NCBI RefSeq assembly: GCF_963678635.1
Contig: NC_087069.1
Span: forward strand, 49,557,892 to 49,621,891
Source: Symsagittifera roscoffensis
Taxonomy: Eukaryota > Xenacoelomorpha > Acoela > Convolutidae
Reading direction: 5' to 3'
DNA length: 64,000 bases
Position numbers and translations under genes: made by a program. Positions 27,748 through 39,251 of the stretch are shown piece after piece. The stretch's first letter is position 1; each line of letters opens with the position of its first letter. The notes beneath the pieces were generated by a model. It ran no database searches. It was not told where the DNA came from and worked only from the letters and a program-made list of their open reading frames with translations.

Positions 27748-28750
27748 TGTGCCATTCCGCCGGATTGGCACAACGTAACCTTCCGGCACAACACTTAAAT
27801 AGAATTAGAGGCCTAGTGATTGAAAACTGTTAAAAAAGAGGCTAGAATATTCTGGATATTTTTTATTTTCAAAATTTCGATTTGCGAAGGAATTTTTCTG
27901 AGAAACACGAAAAATGGCAACTTTTGACCAAAAAGTGACGAAAAACAGAGCAACGACCAATTTAGTGGAAAACTGTCGAACTTGAACGTACAAAAATACG
28001 AAGCCTCTTATCGTGACAATCACGCACGATGAGGCACTTAGCGGAAGGAATTATCCGAGCAGGAGGCTTCAGTGGAGAAGAAGAAGAGAACAGTACCCTC
28101 CCGTGCCACGAATTGGGAGTAGTAACGACGTTATTACAGAGAAAGCACGGAATCGGAGGTTCGGCTCCACAGAGACAATATATGGCAAAGGACTGTAAAT
28201 AATTGACTCTTTAGCTACTCTGATGCCATAAACCTTTGAATTAACACCGGCATTATAGTAATTCAGAATATGAGTAGCTAGAAAGAGGAAAGGGTCAATA
28301 CATCTCCAATGGATTTAATATAGAACTGTCACCAAAACATAGTAAAATAGAGTACTCGAGCCGTGTTTTTAATAGCAATCATGTAGTCTGAGGATCCAAG
28401 ACCCAGCTATGTGGTTGTGTTCGCATGTAAACGGAAGCTGATTAAGAATCGTTTGACTGATGGCCTAAAAGTGGTAACTTTTCACTTAGCCCTAGACAGA
28501 CCAGAAAATCAACTGGCTAGGTCGAGACGGTGAAAAACGAGTAGAATCTAGGTAACAGACGCCGGCCAGTCGTCTATAGGTAATTTTTCTACGCTCCGTC
28601 CTTGTGTAGTATTTGGGCGAACGTTACATAGACGTTTTTATGGCGCTCCTGGGTGGGCCTGTCAAAGGCATAAGACCATCATGATCAGCAAACGTTTCAG
28701 CGACGAACCCTCCGCTCCCGGTGTATTCTCGAGTTGGAGGCCTTAATAAC
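27748..28750 (+). repeat. Truncated family I LTR (plus orientation)
   Basis: Starts TGTGCCATTCCGCCGGATTGG and follows the copy 2 LTR for about 1 kb, past the conserved core at 28635-28654. It then joins ORF-D-end sequence near 28750 (GAGGCCTTAATAACAG to GTCGATTGTGG). The remaining 2.8 kb of the LTR is missing. Confidence 0.8.
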
Positions 28751-29350
28751 AGTGTCGATTGTGGTGGATGGTGCCATGCTGGCGGTGAGTTGGTTAGAAG
28801 CTAACGCGGGCACCTGAGCAACTAAGCAACGTGAAGTTGAACCACAACTTAGATCTTTCCAGAACCAACTGCAAGGTTCTGATGAAAACCAAAGCCATTG
28901 AGAGGATATGGTCAAGGCAAAGGTTGATGCTTGGTTCCGTGCAGTGATGACGTCATGGATGTATGAACGCGCGAAGCGTGATATGTCTAAGAACATGGAA
29001 GCCTATCAAACCTTCCAGCTAGATATTGTAGCGGGAGCCTATAAGAGAGCTTCCTAACGCACAGAAACACTGTTACCACGGCGGTGAAGCGAGTAGCTGG
29101 AGCGTCTTGTGCTACTGAATCTGAAAAGAGAGAGGTCTTGCGAGCTGATCTAGAACGGAATGTGAGCCTGTGTCTGCACAACAGCTTTTGCAGGAACCGG
29201 TAGCAAAAAGTGAATGCGGACTTGCTACCTTGTTGCGAACCGAGGCTGTTAGAGTAGGAGAGTTGGGGCACGGCCATCAGTTCCGTGGACATGCTGAAAA
29301 AAGTACTAGAAGACAGCGAGACAGAAGAACAAGGACAAGAAGCAATGGAG
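28750..29350 (+). pseudogene. Remnant of the ORF D C-terminus (plus strand)
   Basis: Matches the last 220 or so codons of copy 2 ORF D (39900-39252) in sequence and order: GTGGATGGTGCCATGCTGGC, the IERIWSRQRL and AVMTSWMYE regions, then AVKRVAGA and LEQESWGTA equivalents. Frameshifts and stops are present throughout. It is part of a chimera with the LTR on its 5' side; an identical junction occurs near 32520. Confidence 0.8.
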
Positions 29351-29790
29351 TGAAGACGAAAAAGCAACACGAGATGGAGAGAGAAGGAGAAAAATTTAAT
29401 AGTCTTTGTTCGTAAAAACAGATACCAATCAACTAAGATTGATCATTAAATTTTTAAACTTTTTGTTTTGTGAGGGCTGAATTAAATGCAGATCTTGATA
29501 TTGTTGGAAACAGTTGAGAATTGTTTAATTGTCTCAATTGTTAAATGACAAGAAACTTTTAGTTGATGCTATTTACATATATATGGAGAGCATACTTACC
29601 TATTTATACCCGACTGAAGTTTTTAACCTATGTAAGACACGTGTTCACTGTGTGGCGAAATGGTAGGTTTGGGTACGCTCGCTCGAAGAGGGTGAGTACC
29701 TCTTTACCTTTCCTAGCCACAGAGTTTCTTAGTTTTAATATTGAGGACGACAGCATAAATGACTGATTATACTTGGTGAGTGACATTAAG
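29351..29790 (+). other. Element 3' untranslated region (plus orientation)
   Basis: Corresponds to 33118-33540 and to the reverse complement of 39251-38790. It includes GACACGTGTTCACTGTGTGG, CTAGCCACAGAGTTTCTTAG and GTGAGTGACATTA. No coding potential. It ends before reaching an LTR, so this chimeric copy is 3'-truncated. Confidence 0.7.
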
Positions 29791-29799
29791 TTAAATTTA

Positions 29800-31204
29800 A
29801 CGGGTAGTGAGATGTAGTATGAAAGGTAGTGAGATGTAGTATGATGCCAATTGTGACACGTAGTGAGTTGAATTTGAGTGGAATGTAAAAACTTGAGGAA
29901 TGTTAAATTATGAATGTAAAAACATGAGGTGGAGTGGAATGAAAAAGTAAAAACTTTGCGAATTACAAAAACCAGGAAGATAATTATACCTAAAACTCAT
30001 AGGCGATATATGCTGTTTTTCGTTAAAAAAATGTCAGGTACCTGACTGTCACGCGTTTTTCCTCCCCCTACTAGCAATTTTATGGGGTATTCTTCTTTTG
30101 GTTTCCATAAACCGTCTATTTCCGATCCCCCCACCCGATCCGACCAGGTTACCTACCTTATTTTGATCTTAAATTTGATCTCCTCGCGTTGCAACTCATG
30201 TTCTGAGTCTATAGATGGATCCTTCCAGTCTCTGGGTCTACTAATGTAACTAAATTTGACAATATCGATTGCATAGTTACTATAATGTGCCCTTTTTCAC
30301 AATTTTCAACCGCCAACCTCTATCTAACCAGCCACCTTCTAACCTACCCCCTATCTAGCACCCCACTTAAGTCGAAAATTGCCCTTAAGCGCAGTGGGTG
30401 CTAAACCTCTCGAAGAAAGTCCGTAGAATCTGTTTCCAAGCTCTGCTCAAGATAAAACGTTTCCTCAAAACAGTGGGTATCCGCTTTTCCAATTTTACAC
30501 TTATTTCCTATAATGCAAGGTGGATTTTAATGATACCCGGTTGACCAAACAGAACACCCCTGTGTACCTTCCTCCGTTTGCTCTGTTCTGCTTTAACCAC
30601 ACTGCTTGCTCGTCACCTGCTGATTTGTCACACTTTCCCGCTGGGCTGGTCACCAGTTCCAGTCAAGTCTCCCAGTGGTCAAGTTTCTCAGTTGTCCGCT
30701 TTACCACTTTGCTGGTCACCTGATCCAGTCAAGTCTCCCAGTGGTGCGCTGATGTCACAAGCTCTCTGAAAACCCATCCAACGCCCCTAGCTCGTGCACC
30801 TGTTCAATGTTGCTGGTTTGATCGAGATGATCGGTCTTGTTGAAAACAGTATGCGTGTACTATTTTAATTAAAATTAAGGTTTGATCCACCTAATCTGAA
30901 ATTCAAAGCCACTGACTTTTTTAAATTTTGTTTATCTTTTTTGTTCCTTTTTCTAATCTTTTTTTTTGTTTTTTCATCACTTTTCTCTTTTACCCACTTT
31001 TTGTCCCCCAGTGGCTACCATTACTCGGTTAGCTAAGCCTCGTTTCGGAAAGTCTCGAGTTTTCTTAAAAAGTTATCACGGTACAACCAGAAGGTGAATA
31101 CGTTCCCGTTGATCCGCACCACCGGTACTCTAGAATGCGCATATAGCCCGGAGCTGCGTCAAGTGGGTTCGAGCCCGTAGAAATGATGTCGTTTAAACAT
31201 CCAG
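29800..31204 (-). repeat. Gene-free stretch, probably a diverged LTR of family III
   Basis: No gene is seen. 30900-31200 has the same layout as other LTRs here: a T-rich block (TTTTTTTTGTTTTTTCATC), then a GCTAAGCC...GTTATCACGG-like block, then the conserved core at 31200-31218, which continues into the family III sequence at 31205-31890. Small local duplications occur: GGTAGTGAGATGTAGTATG twice at 29810-29845, and GCTGGTCACC...CCAGTCAAGTCTCCCAGTGG twice (about 30640 and 30710). Confidence 0.5.
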
Positions 31205-31890
31205 GAGCGCCATAAAAACACTATGTAACAGTCGCCTACTTAGGTCACATATGAGGTTAGAGAAAAGTAGGCCCTATAACCATTGGCTCAACAGTCAGAG
31301 ACACTATCTCTTGTGTTATTCCACCTCAAACGGTCGGAGCCAATTCGGTTCACTTGCGGCATGAGACTAAAACCCGCGATACAGCTTAAAGGCCACTACC
31401 AAAAAACCCACCACTCTAGAAAATAAGAACGCACCCATACTCAGGTCTAAAAATACCTAAAATACGGTAACGCCGTTAAAAACAGGATTGGAACTTTATT
31501 TATAGTTATTTTTTATTAGACAGTGGACCTTCGATCCATTTCAGATGGATCAACCTAAAAACTCTCCCTAACTCAACATAACAAAATAAAACACACTCAA
31601 GAAAATTGATTAGGTACTCACGTACCGAAACGACCTCTAGAATTTATTAAGAATATCACAAAGTAACTCTAGAATTGATTGGGTAAATAAGTTTAACTCA
31701 AGAACTTTGAAATTAGCAAGTTTTAACTCAAGAAACAAGTTTTTGATCTGGACCATTTGGCAGCTTTAGCTGTCCACCTTTCCGCCGAAGGTTCACTCAC
31801 GTCGACTCTAATTAATTTCTTCTCCACTCGAGATCACTTTCAGCCTTCTGCCAAGAATAAGACAGCACTACTCTTATTCGATTTATGTTG
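31205..31890. repeat. LTR family III, copy with conserved core
   Basis: Matches 26656-27300 closely in the same orientation (CCTATAACCATTGGCTCAAC, GACAGTGGACCTTCGATCC, CTAGAATTGATTGGGTAAAT) and is entered directly from the conserved core CAGGAGCGCCATAAAAAC. It breaks near 31890 into a family I LTR fragment. Confidence 0.75.
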
Positions 31891-32520
31891 GCGGTGAAGT
31901 TAGTACAGAGAAAGCACGGAATCGGAGGCTCGGCTCCCCAGAGACAGTATATAGCGAAGGGCTGTAAATGATTGACTTTTTAGCCACTCTGATGCCATAA
32001 ACTTTTGAATTAATACCGGTATTATTTGATATTTAAGAATATGAGAAGCTAGAAAGAGGAAAAAGTCAATCCATTTCCGATGGGTTTAAAATAGAACTGT
32101 CACCAAAACATGGTAAAATAGGGTACTCGAGCCGTGTTTTTAGTAGCAATCATGTAGTCTGAGGATCCCAGACCCAGCTATGTGGTTTTGTTTGCATGTA
32201 AACGGAAGCTGATTAGGAGTAGTTTGACTGATGGCCTTAAATTGGTAACATTTTACTTAGCCCTAGACAGACCAGAAAACCAACTGGCTAGGTCCAGACG
32301 GTGAAAAACGAGTAGAATCTAGGTAACTGACGCCGGGCAGTCGTCTATAGGTACTTTTTCTACGCTCCGTCACTGTGTAGTATTTGGGCGAATGTGACAT
32401 AGACGTTTTTATGGCGCTCCTGGATGGGCCTATCGAAGGCATAAGAACATCATTATCAGCAAACGTTTCAGCGACGAACCCTCCTCTCCCGGCGTATTCC
32501 CGAGTTAGAGGCCTTAATAA
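31891..32520 (+). repeat. Family I LTR fragment (plus orientation)
   Basis: Matches 28120-28750 (CAGAGAAAGCACGGAATCGG, GACCCAGCTATGTGG, the core at 32405-32423) and has the same 3' junction into ORF D remnant. The 5' part of the LTR is missing. Confidence 0.8.
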
Positions 32521-33117
32521 CAGTTTCGATTGTGGTGGTTAGTGTCATGCTGGCGGTGAGATGGTTAGAAGCTAACGCGGGAACCTGAGCAACTAAGCAA
32601 CGTGAAGATGAAACACAACTTAGATCTTTCCCATGCAAGGTTCTGAAGATAACGAAAGTCATTGAGAGGATATGGTCAAGGCAAAGGTTGATTCCTTGGT
32701 TCCGTGCAGTGATGACTTCATGGATGTATGAACGCGCGAAGCGTCATATGTCTAAGCACACGGAAGCCTAACAATCCTTCCAGCTAGATATAGGACCCGG
32801 AGCCTATAAGAGAGCATTCCTAACGCATAGAAACACTGTTACCACGGCGGTGAAGCGAGTAGCTGGAGCGCCTTGTGCTACTGAAGCTTAAAAGAGAGAG
32901 GTTTTGCGAGCTGACCTAGAACGGAATGTGAGCCTGTGTCTGCACAACAGTTTTTGCAGGAACCGGGAGCAAAATGTGAATGCGGACTTGGTACCTTGTT
33001 GCAAACCGAGACTGTTAGAGCAGGAGAGTTGGGGCACGGCCCGCAACTCCGTGGACATGCTGGAAAAAGACCTAGAAGACAGCGAGACAGAAGAACAAGG
33101 ACAAGAAGCAATGGAGT
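32521..33117 (+). pseudogene. Second remnant of the ORF D C-terminus (plus strand)
   Basis: Same content as 28750-29350, starting TTTCGATTGTGGTGG and ending ...AGAACAAGGACAAGAAGCAATGGAGTGA-like sequence at the position of the copy 2 ORF D stop. Frames are broken (for example a stop at GCTTAA near 32888). Shared breakpoints with the 28.7k copy show that the chimera itself was amplified. Confidence 0.8.
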
Positions 33118-33644
33118 GAAGACAAAAATGCATTACAAGACGGTGAGAGAAGGAGAAAAACTTAATAGTCTTTGTGCGTCAAAACAGATACAATCAACTA
33201 AGATTGAATAATAAGTTTTTAAACTTTTTGTTTTGTGAGGGCTGAATTAAATACAGACCTTGATATTGTTGGAAATTGTTAAGAATTGTTTAATCGTTGC
33301 AATTGTTAAATGACAATGAAAATTTTAGTTGATACTTTTGACATATATAAAGAGAGCATAGGTGAGTATATTTACCTATTTAAACCTGAATGAATTTTTT
33401 AACCTGTGTAAGACACGTGTTCACTGTGTGGCGACCTGGTAGGTTTGGGTACGCTCGCTCGATGAGGGTGAGTACCTCATTACCTTTCCTAGCCACAGAG
33501 TTTCTTAGTTTTAATATTGAGGACGACAGCATAAGTCTGTATGGTTTTTTTGTATGGTTTTTTATAGAGAACTGGAACACTACTTGACGATAGCCCGGTG
33601 TTATGCGATCAATGAGGACATTGATGGGGACTGTCCGGGGAGTT
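33118..33644 (+). other. Element 3' UTR ending in a polypurine tract
   Basis: Conserved 3' untranslated region (GACACGTGTTCACTGTGTGG, CTAGCCACAGAGTTTCTTAG). It ends TTGATGGGGACTGTCCGGGG AGTT, immediately followed by the LTR terminus TGTGCC at 33645. The G-rich end is in the right place for the plus-strand primer of reverse transcription. Confidence 0.65.
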
Positions 33645-33925
33645 TGTGCCATTCCGCCGGACTGGCACAGCGTAACCTTCCTGCACAACATGAAAATAGA
33701 ATTAGAGGCCTTAGTGATTGTAAACTGTTAAAAAGGAGGCTAGTATTTTCTGGAATTTTTTTATTTTCAAAATTTATATTAGCGAAAGAATAATTCTGAG
33801 AAATAAGAAAAATGGCCATTTTTGACTAAAAAGTGACCAAAACAGAACAAAGATCAATTTAGTGAAAAGCAGTCGAACGAGAACGAACAAAAACACGAAG
33901 CTTCTTATCGTGACAATCACACAGT
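33645..33925 (+). repeat. Family I LTR start (3' LTR of the chimera)
   Basis: TGTGCCATTCCGCCGGACTGG at 33645, following the copy 2 LTR for about 280 bp up to CTTATCGTGACAATCAC, then switching to an inverted LTR piece. Confidence 0.8.
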
Positions 33926-34600
33926 GACGGAGCGTAGAAAAAGTACCTATCAACGACTGGCAGACGTCAGTTACCTTGTTCTACTAGTTTTTCACCGTCT
34001 CGAACTTGTCATTTGAGTTTCTGGTCTATTTAGGGCTAAATAAAAAGTTACTATTTTTAGGCCATCAGTCAAACGACTTTTGATCAGCTTTCGTTTACTT
34101 GCGAACACAACCACATAGCTGGGTCTCGGATCCTCAGACTACCTGATTGATCTTAAAAACACGGCTGGAATAACCTATTTTACTATGTTTTTGGTGACAG
34201 TATTAAATCCATTGGAGATGGATGGACACTTTCCGCTTCCTAGCTACTCATTTTCTAAAATATCAATCAATACCGGTGTTAATTCAAATGTCTATGGCAT
34301 CAGAGTAGCTAAAAAGTCAATTTATTATAGTCCTTCACCATGTACTGTCTCTGGGGGACCGAGCCTCCGCTTCCGTGTTTTCCATGTATTCACGTCGTTA
34401 TTACTCTCAATTCGTGGCACGGGAGGGTACTGCTCAATATTCCTTCCCCACTGAAGCCTCCCTTCCCACTAATTTCTTCGGCTAAGCGTCTTATCGTGCG
34501 TGATCGTCACGATAAGAGGCTTCGTGTTTTTATCGTTCTCGTCTGACTGTTTTCCACGATACTTGCTGTTGTTCTGACTTTTTCACCTTTTTCAGTCAAA
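33926..34600 (-). repeat. Inverted family I LTR fragment
   Basis: GTGACGGAGCGTAGAAAAAG onwards is the reverse complement of the LTR block at 28200-28600, running back to TTATCGTGCGTGATCGTCAC and beyond. With 33645-33925 it makes an inverted LTR pair. 34600-34745 shows nothing I can identify. Confidence 0.75.
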
Positions 34601-34744
34601 ATATTAAACTTCCAAATATTAGTTGTTTCTCCTAACTTGTCTCTCCACTGCATGTTTCGTGATAAAAAATATTTTTATATCTTGACGACAATGCACAAGT
34701 GCTCCAAAAAGTTTGAGAAATTTTGCCAAAGCCTACTTGTTCAA

Positions 34745-37700
34745 TTTCTTCATTATCAAAAATATTCTTTCAATCTCTTAGAGATGCTAGTAGTGTCTCA
34801 GCTAAAGTTACACACAGGGTCTGCCTAGTGTTGAGTTTTTACTAACTCCACTTAAATACTCAGTATCACGGTATCACAAAGCTCATAAGATATAATAACC
34901 AACACACAAAAGACAATTGATAATCAAATAACAAAACCCCATGGGTAACAGCGATCTTTCGTTCAGTATCACTTCACGGCCACCGACGAATCAAGTAACT
35001 GCTTCATTTAAAATCAAACATTTTTTTTTAAAAAAGCAGTGCTGGTTTCAGTAACAGATACATATAATTTAATCTTAAAGAAAAATACTTCTCTCTATTT
35101 GATCACTCCAAGCGAACAAAGCCCAGGACACTGTCTTCCCAAGTGAGCGTGTCTTTTCTATCACACTCAACGAGGTCTTCTTTTATGTGTTCCCGGATTG
35201 CCCGAGCTATCCTATTAAGTAGCTCAAGGCATCCACACAACCAAAATAACAAATGAAAACACTTGTTCGTGCATCTCTGATGAACCTGATTTAGACTCCA
35301 AGGATGATCGCAAATCCCCCGGTCATTTGGGCTGTTTTATTTTTAATTCGATCTTCTAGTCGACTTCTATTTGAACCTTAAAGGGATATCTAATATGTTT
35401 AAGTTTTCGCGGAGGGTACCTCCTAATTTCCACTAAGGAGAGTTGTTAAGGGGCTTAAATCACCTCGGAGGGTTGTCAGAACACTTTGCTTACTCCAGAA
35501 GGTTACCTGGGAGGACAACTTTAACACCAAAGTTGCTTCCGAGGGTCCCCCTGAGTTCACGGGAGGGTCAATAAGAAGTTTAATACGCTCCGGAGGGTTG
35601 CTTCCGAGGGTTCGCATCAAACTTCCGAAGTTTCGCTTCGAAGGGGTCACCAGCTAGAGCTAAAATAAGTAAAAACAGGCCAAATTCTCTGTGGGAGTTT
35701 GTTTGAACTTTTTGGGAGAGTTCCATGAAAATTTTCTACGAAGGAGGGTTGTTAAGGGGCTTAACTGTCTCCGGGCTTAATAAAAATCAAGAAAAACAAG
35801 TTTTTTTCACCACGGTAAAGCCTCCGACCGCGGTCTAACTTACCTAAAACGAGGTTGGTTGAACCAGTCAACCTACCCAGTGGGATAAAAACGTGGTTTT
35901 TCTAAGAAGTTCTTTCTCTTGCAGGGTTCCCCAAAAATTGGATCCTCCAAACCAACAAATTCTGATATTTTGTTCTTTCCTAAAATTATAAAACTAAAAA
36001 CGTTTGTGTTTCAGAAACGTGCTCAAAAACGTCAATTTAAGGTATCAATTCTGTTCCGATTGTTTTGTTAGTCTCTGAGAAATCAATTAAAACGCGTTTG
36101 CTAAATGGCCTTTTTTCACTACCCATATAGGTTCTCAGAGACTTTTTTTGCAATTCTTGCAGGAAGTGCTTAAAAGGACCTGAAAGGAGCGCATTATCCC
36201 TGTACAGCACTGAAAAAACGACAAAATTAAACCGGACCAAAATGGTCTAGAAACAAAAAGTTTGGCCTAAACTTATCAAATTTGGACCCTCCGATTCCTT
36301 CCTTTTCCAATTTACAAGTGCTTAGCTCTATCCACTGAGCTATTCGGAAAGTTACTCAAAAGTTATTCCAATAACTGAGCTCGTTGTGCTAGCAGGCTCT
36401 TGACGCAAAAAGTTTTATCGCTTCAACTCTAAAAACTTAAATTTCGATTCTCAAAACATATTGACGAAATTCGAAAAATTACAAAAATTTTGGTCAAAAA
36501 TTTTATTTTCGTCAACTTCTACTGAGTCTTTTTCCGCGCGGTTTCTTTAAATAAGAGTTTCGAAATACGTAGTAGTTCACTGAGCAGAAGTTTTTCGTTG
36601 TTCGAAAAAACTTGGATATCCAATTTTTTTGGGGTTAAAACTTTGGTCAAAAATCAGTCTTTTCGACAAAATTAGGGTGTTTTTCGAGTTTAAATGGGAG
36701 AATAGTAATGTATAAAAAAGATAATAACCTATCAGTAGTTGTTAATTAGTTTTGATATACCCTCTTTTACACCAAAACACCCGATATAAGGCCCTTAACT
36801 CTGATATTCGCAATCGATAGAGGGTGCACCCGGACTGCGCCTATTGTGTCCCCCACCACTTAAGTTTTAATGAAACAGTACCCGAACGATACGAAAATTG
36901 AGTTAACGATATCCAACAGTCGTCTTGGATGTTGTCCCTGTTGCCGCCTGGTGATTCTAGAACACGTCTGTCAGCTTGCCGGTCTACCCCCAGGAACGAG
37001 GAAATATATCATTAACGTGCTTAAAGACTCAAACAACACTCGAAGGAGGGTACCTAACCAACAGCCAAAACACTCAATCTTTCAACTAAAAACGGTACAA
37101 ATCAATCGGAAACAACAACAAATAGGAAAATCAGATCATATCCCGCACCGAAATAACATAAAAACTGTCATTTTGTTATTTTTAAACTGTTTTTGATCTT
37201 TTTTCGGTTTTTTACTGTTTTTGTACTTTTCTGTTTTCAAGTAATTTTTTTTTACTTTTTCTTGGTTAAACGCTTATTTTGTTTAGTTTTATGCTTTCTC
37301 TTGAAATAATTTTGATCCCATGGCCTTAGGATAAGCGAGCTCATGACTTCCCACAAAACCCTCCGATCCCCGGAATTTTCGGTCTTAGCTAAGTTAAAAA
37401 GCTAAATCGTACCACGCGGAGCCTCGATATCTTCCGCCTATTTCAAAAGAGAACATTTAGGCCACTAAATTGTGCATACGCCCGGAATGGGGGGTTCTTC
37501 GCTGAAACGTTTGCTGGTCATGATGGTCTTATGCCTTTGACAGGCCCACCCAGGAGCGCCATAAAAACGTCTATGCAACATTCGCCCAAATACTACACAA
37601 GGACGGAGAGTAGAAAAAGTATTCATAGGCGACTGGCCGGCGTCAGTTAGCTAGATTCTACTCGTTTTTCACCGTCTCGACCTAGCCAGTTGATTTTCAG

Positions 37701-38457
37701 GTCTGTCTAGGGCTAAGTAAAAAGTTACCAATTTTAGGCCATCAGTCAAACGACTCTTAATCAGCTTCCGTTTACATGCGAACACAGCCACATAGCTAGG
37801 TCTCGGATCCTCAGATTACATGATTGCTAATAAAAACACGGCTCGAATACTCTATTTTACTTTGATTTGGTGACAGTTCTATATTAAATCCATTGGAGAT
37901 GGATTGATCCTTTCCTCTTTCTAGCTACTCATAATCTAAAATACCAAATAATACCGAAGTTAATTCAAAGGTTTATGGCATCAGAGTAGCTTAAAAGTCA
38001 ATTATTTACAGACCTTCGCCATGTACTGTCTCTGGGGCGCCGAGCCTCCAATTCCGTGCTTTCTCTGTAATACCGTCGTTATTACTCCCAGTTCGTGTCA
38101 CGGGAGGATACTGCTCTCTACTCCTTCTCCACTGAAGCATCCTTTCTCGCTAATTCCTACCGCTAAGTGTCTTATCTTGCGTGATCGTCACGATAAGAGG
38201 CTTCGTTTTTCATATCGTTATCGTCCGGCTGTCTCTCGCTAATTCGGTTGTTGTTCTGATTTTTGTCACTTTTTGGCTCAAAATGGCCGTTTTTCGTATT
38301 TCTCAGAAATATTCGTTCGCCAATCGAAATTTTGAAAACCCAACTTTCCCGAATATTCTGCCCCTCCTTTGCAGTAATTTTCAACCATTAAGGTCTCTAC
38401 TTCTATTTCTGTGTTGTATCGGAAGGTTGCGCTGTGCCAGTCTGGCAGAATGGCACG
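34745..38457 (-). repeat. 3' LTR of copy 2 (family I), about 3.7 kb
   Basis: Begins on the minus strand at about 38457 (G-T-G-C-C-A-T-T-C-T-G-C-C, first base changed from the T seen elsewhere) and ends near 34745. It matches the 5' LTR (60704-56875) in order throughout: conserved core at 37549-37568, T-rich block 37190-37300, CCAACAGTCG block near 36905, tRNA-like relic 36277-36348, GGAGGGT field 35400-35800, and the ACACACAGGG block near 34810. The two LTRs differ at many sites and by indels, so the insertion is old or the LTRs have been exchanged. Confidence 0.8.
36277..36348 (-). other. tRNA-like relic in the 3' LTR of copy 2
   Basis: The minus strand reads CCGAATAGCTCAGTGGATAG then AGC, an almost perfect tRNA D-arm/A-box, followed about 25 bases later by a weaker B-box-like GGGTCCAAATTTG. 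The anticodon stem does not pair, so it is not a functional tRNA. It could derive from a tRNA or SINE captured by an ancestral LTR. Confidence 0.5.
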
Positions 38458-38998
38458 TACTCCACGGACATTCCCCATCAACATCCATATTGATCGCTTA
38501 ACACCGGGTTATCGTCAAGTAGTGTTCCAATGCTCTACCTACAACCTTACAAATCGCATTAGAAAAGGAAAGTTATCTTCTCCACCTCAAATCACTACGT
38601 GTCACAAATGGCATCATACTACATCCCACTGCCTTTCAACATTTTCACAAAATTTGCACCATGAGGAGTGTCCTAAATAAAACTTCTTTTCTGACTACTT
38701 ACGTCATCTTGCCATGAAATTTCTTCTCGCTCTTGCTGATTGAAAAATTGGGACGTGGCACGGCCACGCACCCGTTCAAAGTAACCTAATGTCACTCACC
38801 AAGTATAATCAGTTATTTATGCTCTCGTCCTCAATATTAAAACTAAGAAACTCTGTGGCTAGGAAAGTTATTGAGGTACTCACCCTCTTCGAGCGAGCTT
38901 ACCCAAACTCACCAGGTCGCCACACAGTGAACACGTGTCTTATACAGGTTAAAAACATCAGTCGTGTTTAAATAGGTAAATATATTCACATATGCTCT

Positions 38999-39048
<50 letters not shown>

Positions 39049-39251
39049 CACAAATAAAAATTCATTGCCATTTAACAATTGCAACAATTTCAGCATTTAT
39101 CAAGGATTTGTCTGACCAAACTAATTCAAAACAAAATTTTAACAGTCCAATAATCAAACTTGGTTGATTGGTATAAGTTTCAGCACACAAGACAATCAAG
39201 TTTTTCTCCTTCTCCCTTCACTTTTCACTCTTCTTCCTCGTCACGTCTTGG
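38458..39251 (-). other. 3' UTR of copy 2 with polypurine tract next to the LTR
   Basis: Runs from the ORF D stop to the 3' LTR. It contains the conserved UTR block also seen in the two plus-strand chimeras and, next to the LTR, TTGATGGGGAATGTCCGTGG, the equivalent of the G-rich tract at 33621. A (AT)21 microsatellite lies inside. Confidence 0.65.
39001..39042. repeat. (AT)n microsatellite
   Basis: Uninterrupted AT dinucleotides, 21 units, in the 3' UTR of copy 2; not expanded in the matching plus-strand copies near 29580 and 33350. Confidence 0.98.

Noticed and set aside
36277-36348. Functional tRNA gene
   Set aside because: A-box is good but the anticodon and acceptor stems do not pair, and the B-box is weak.
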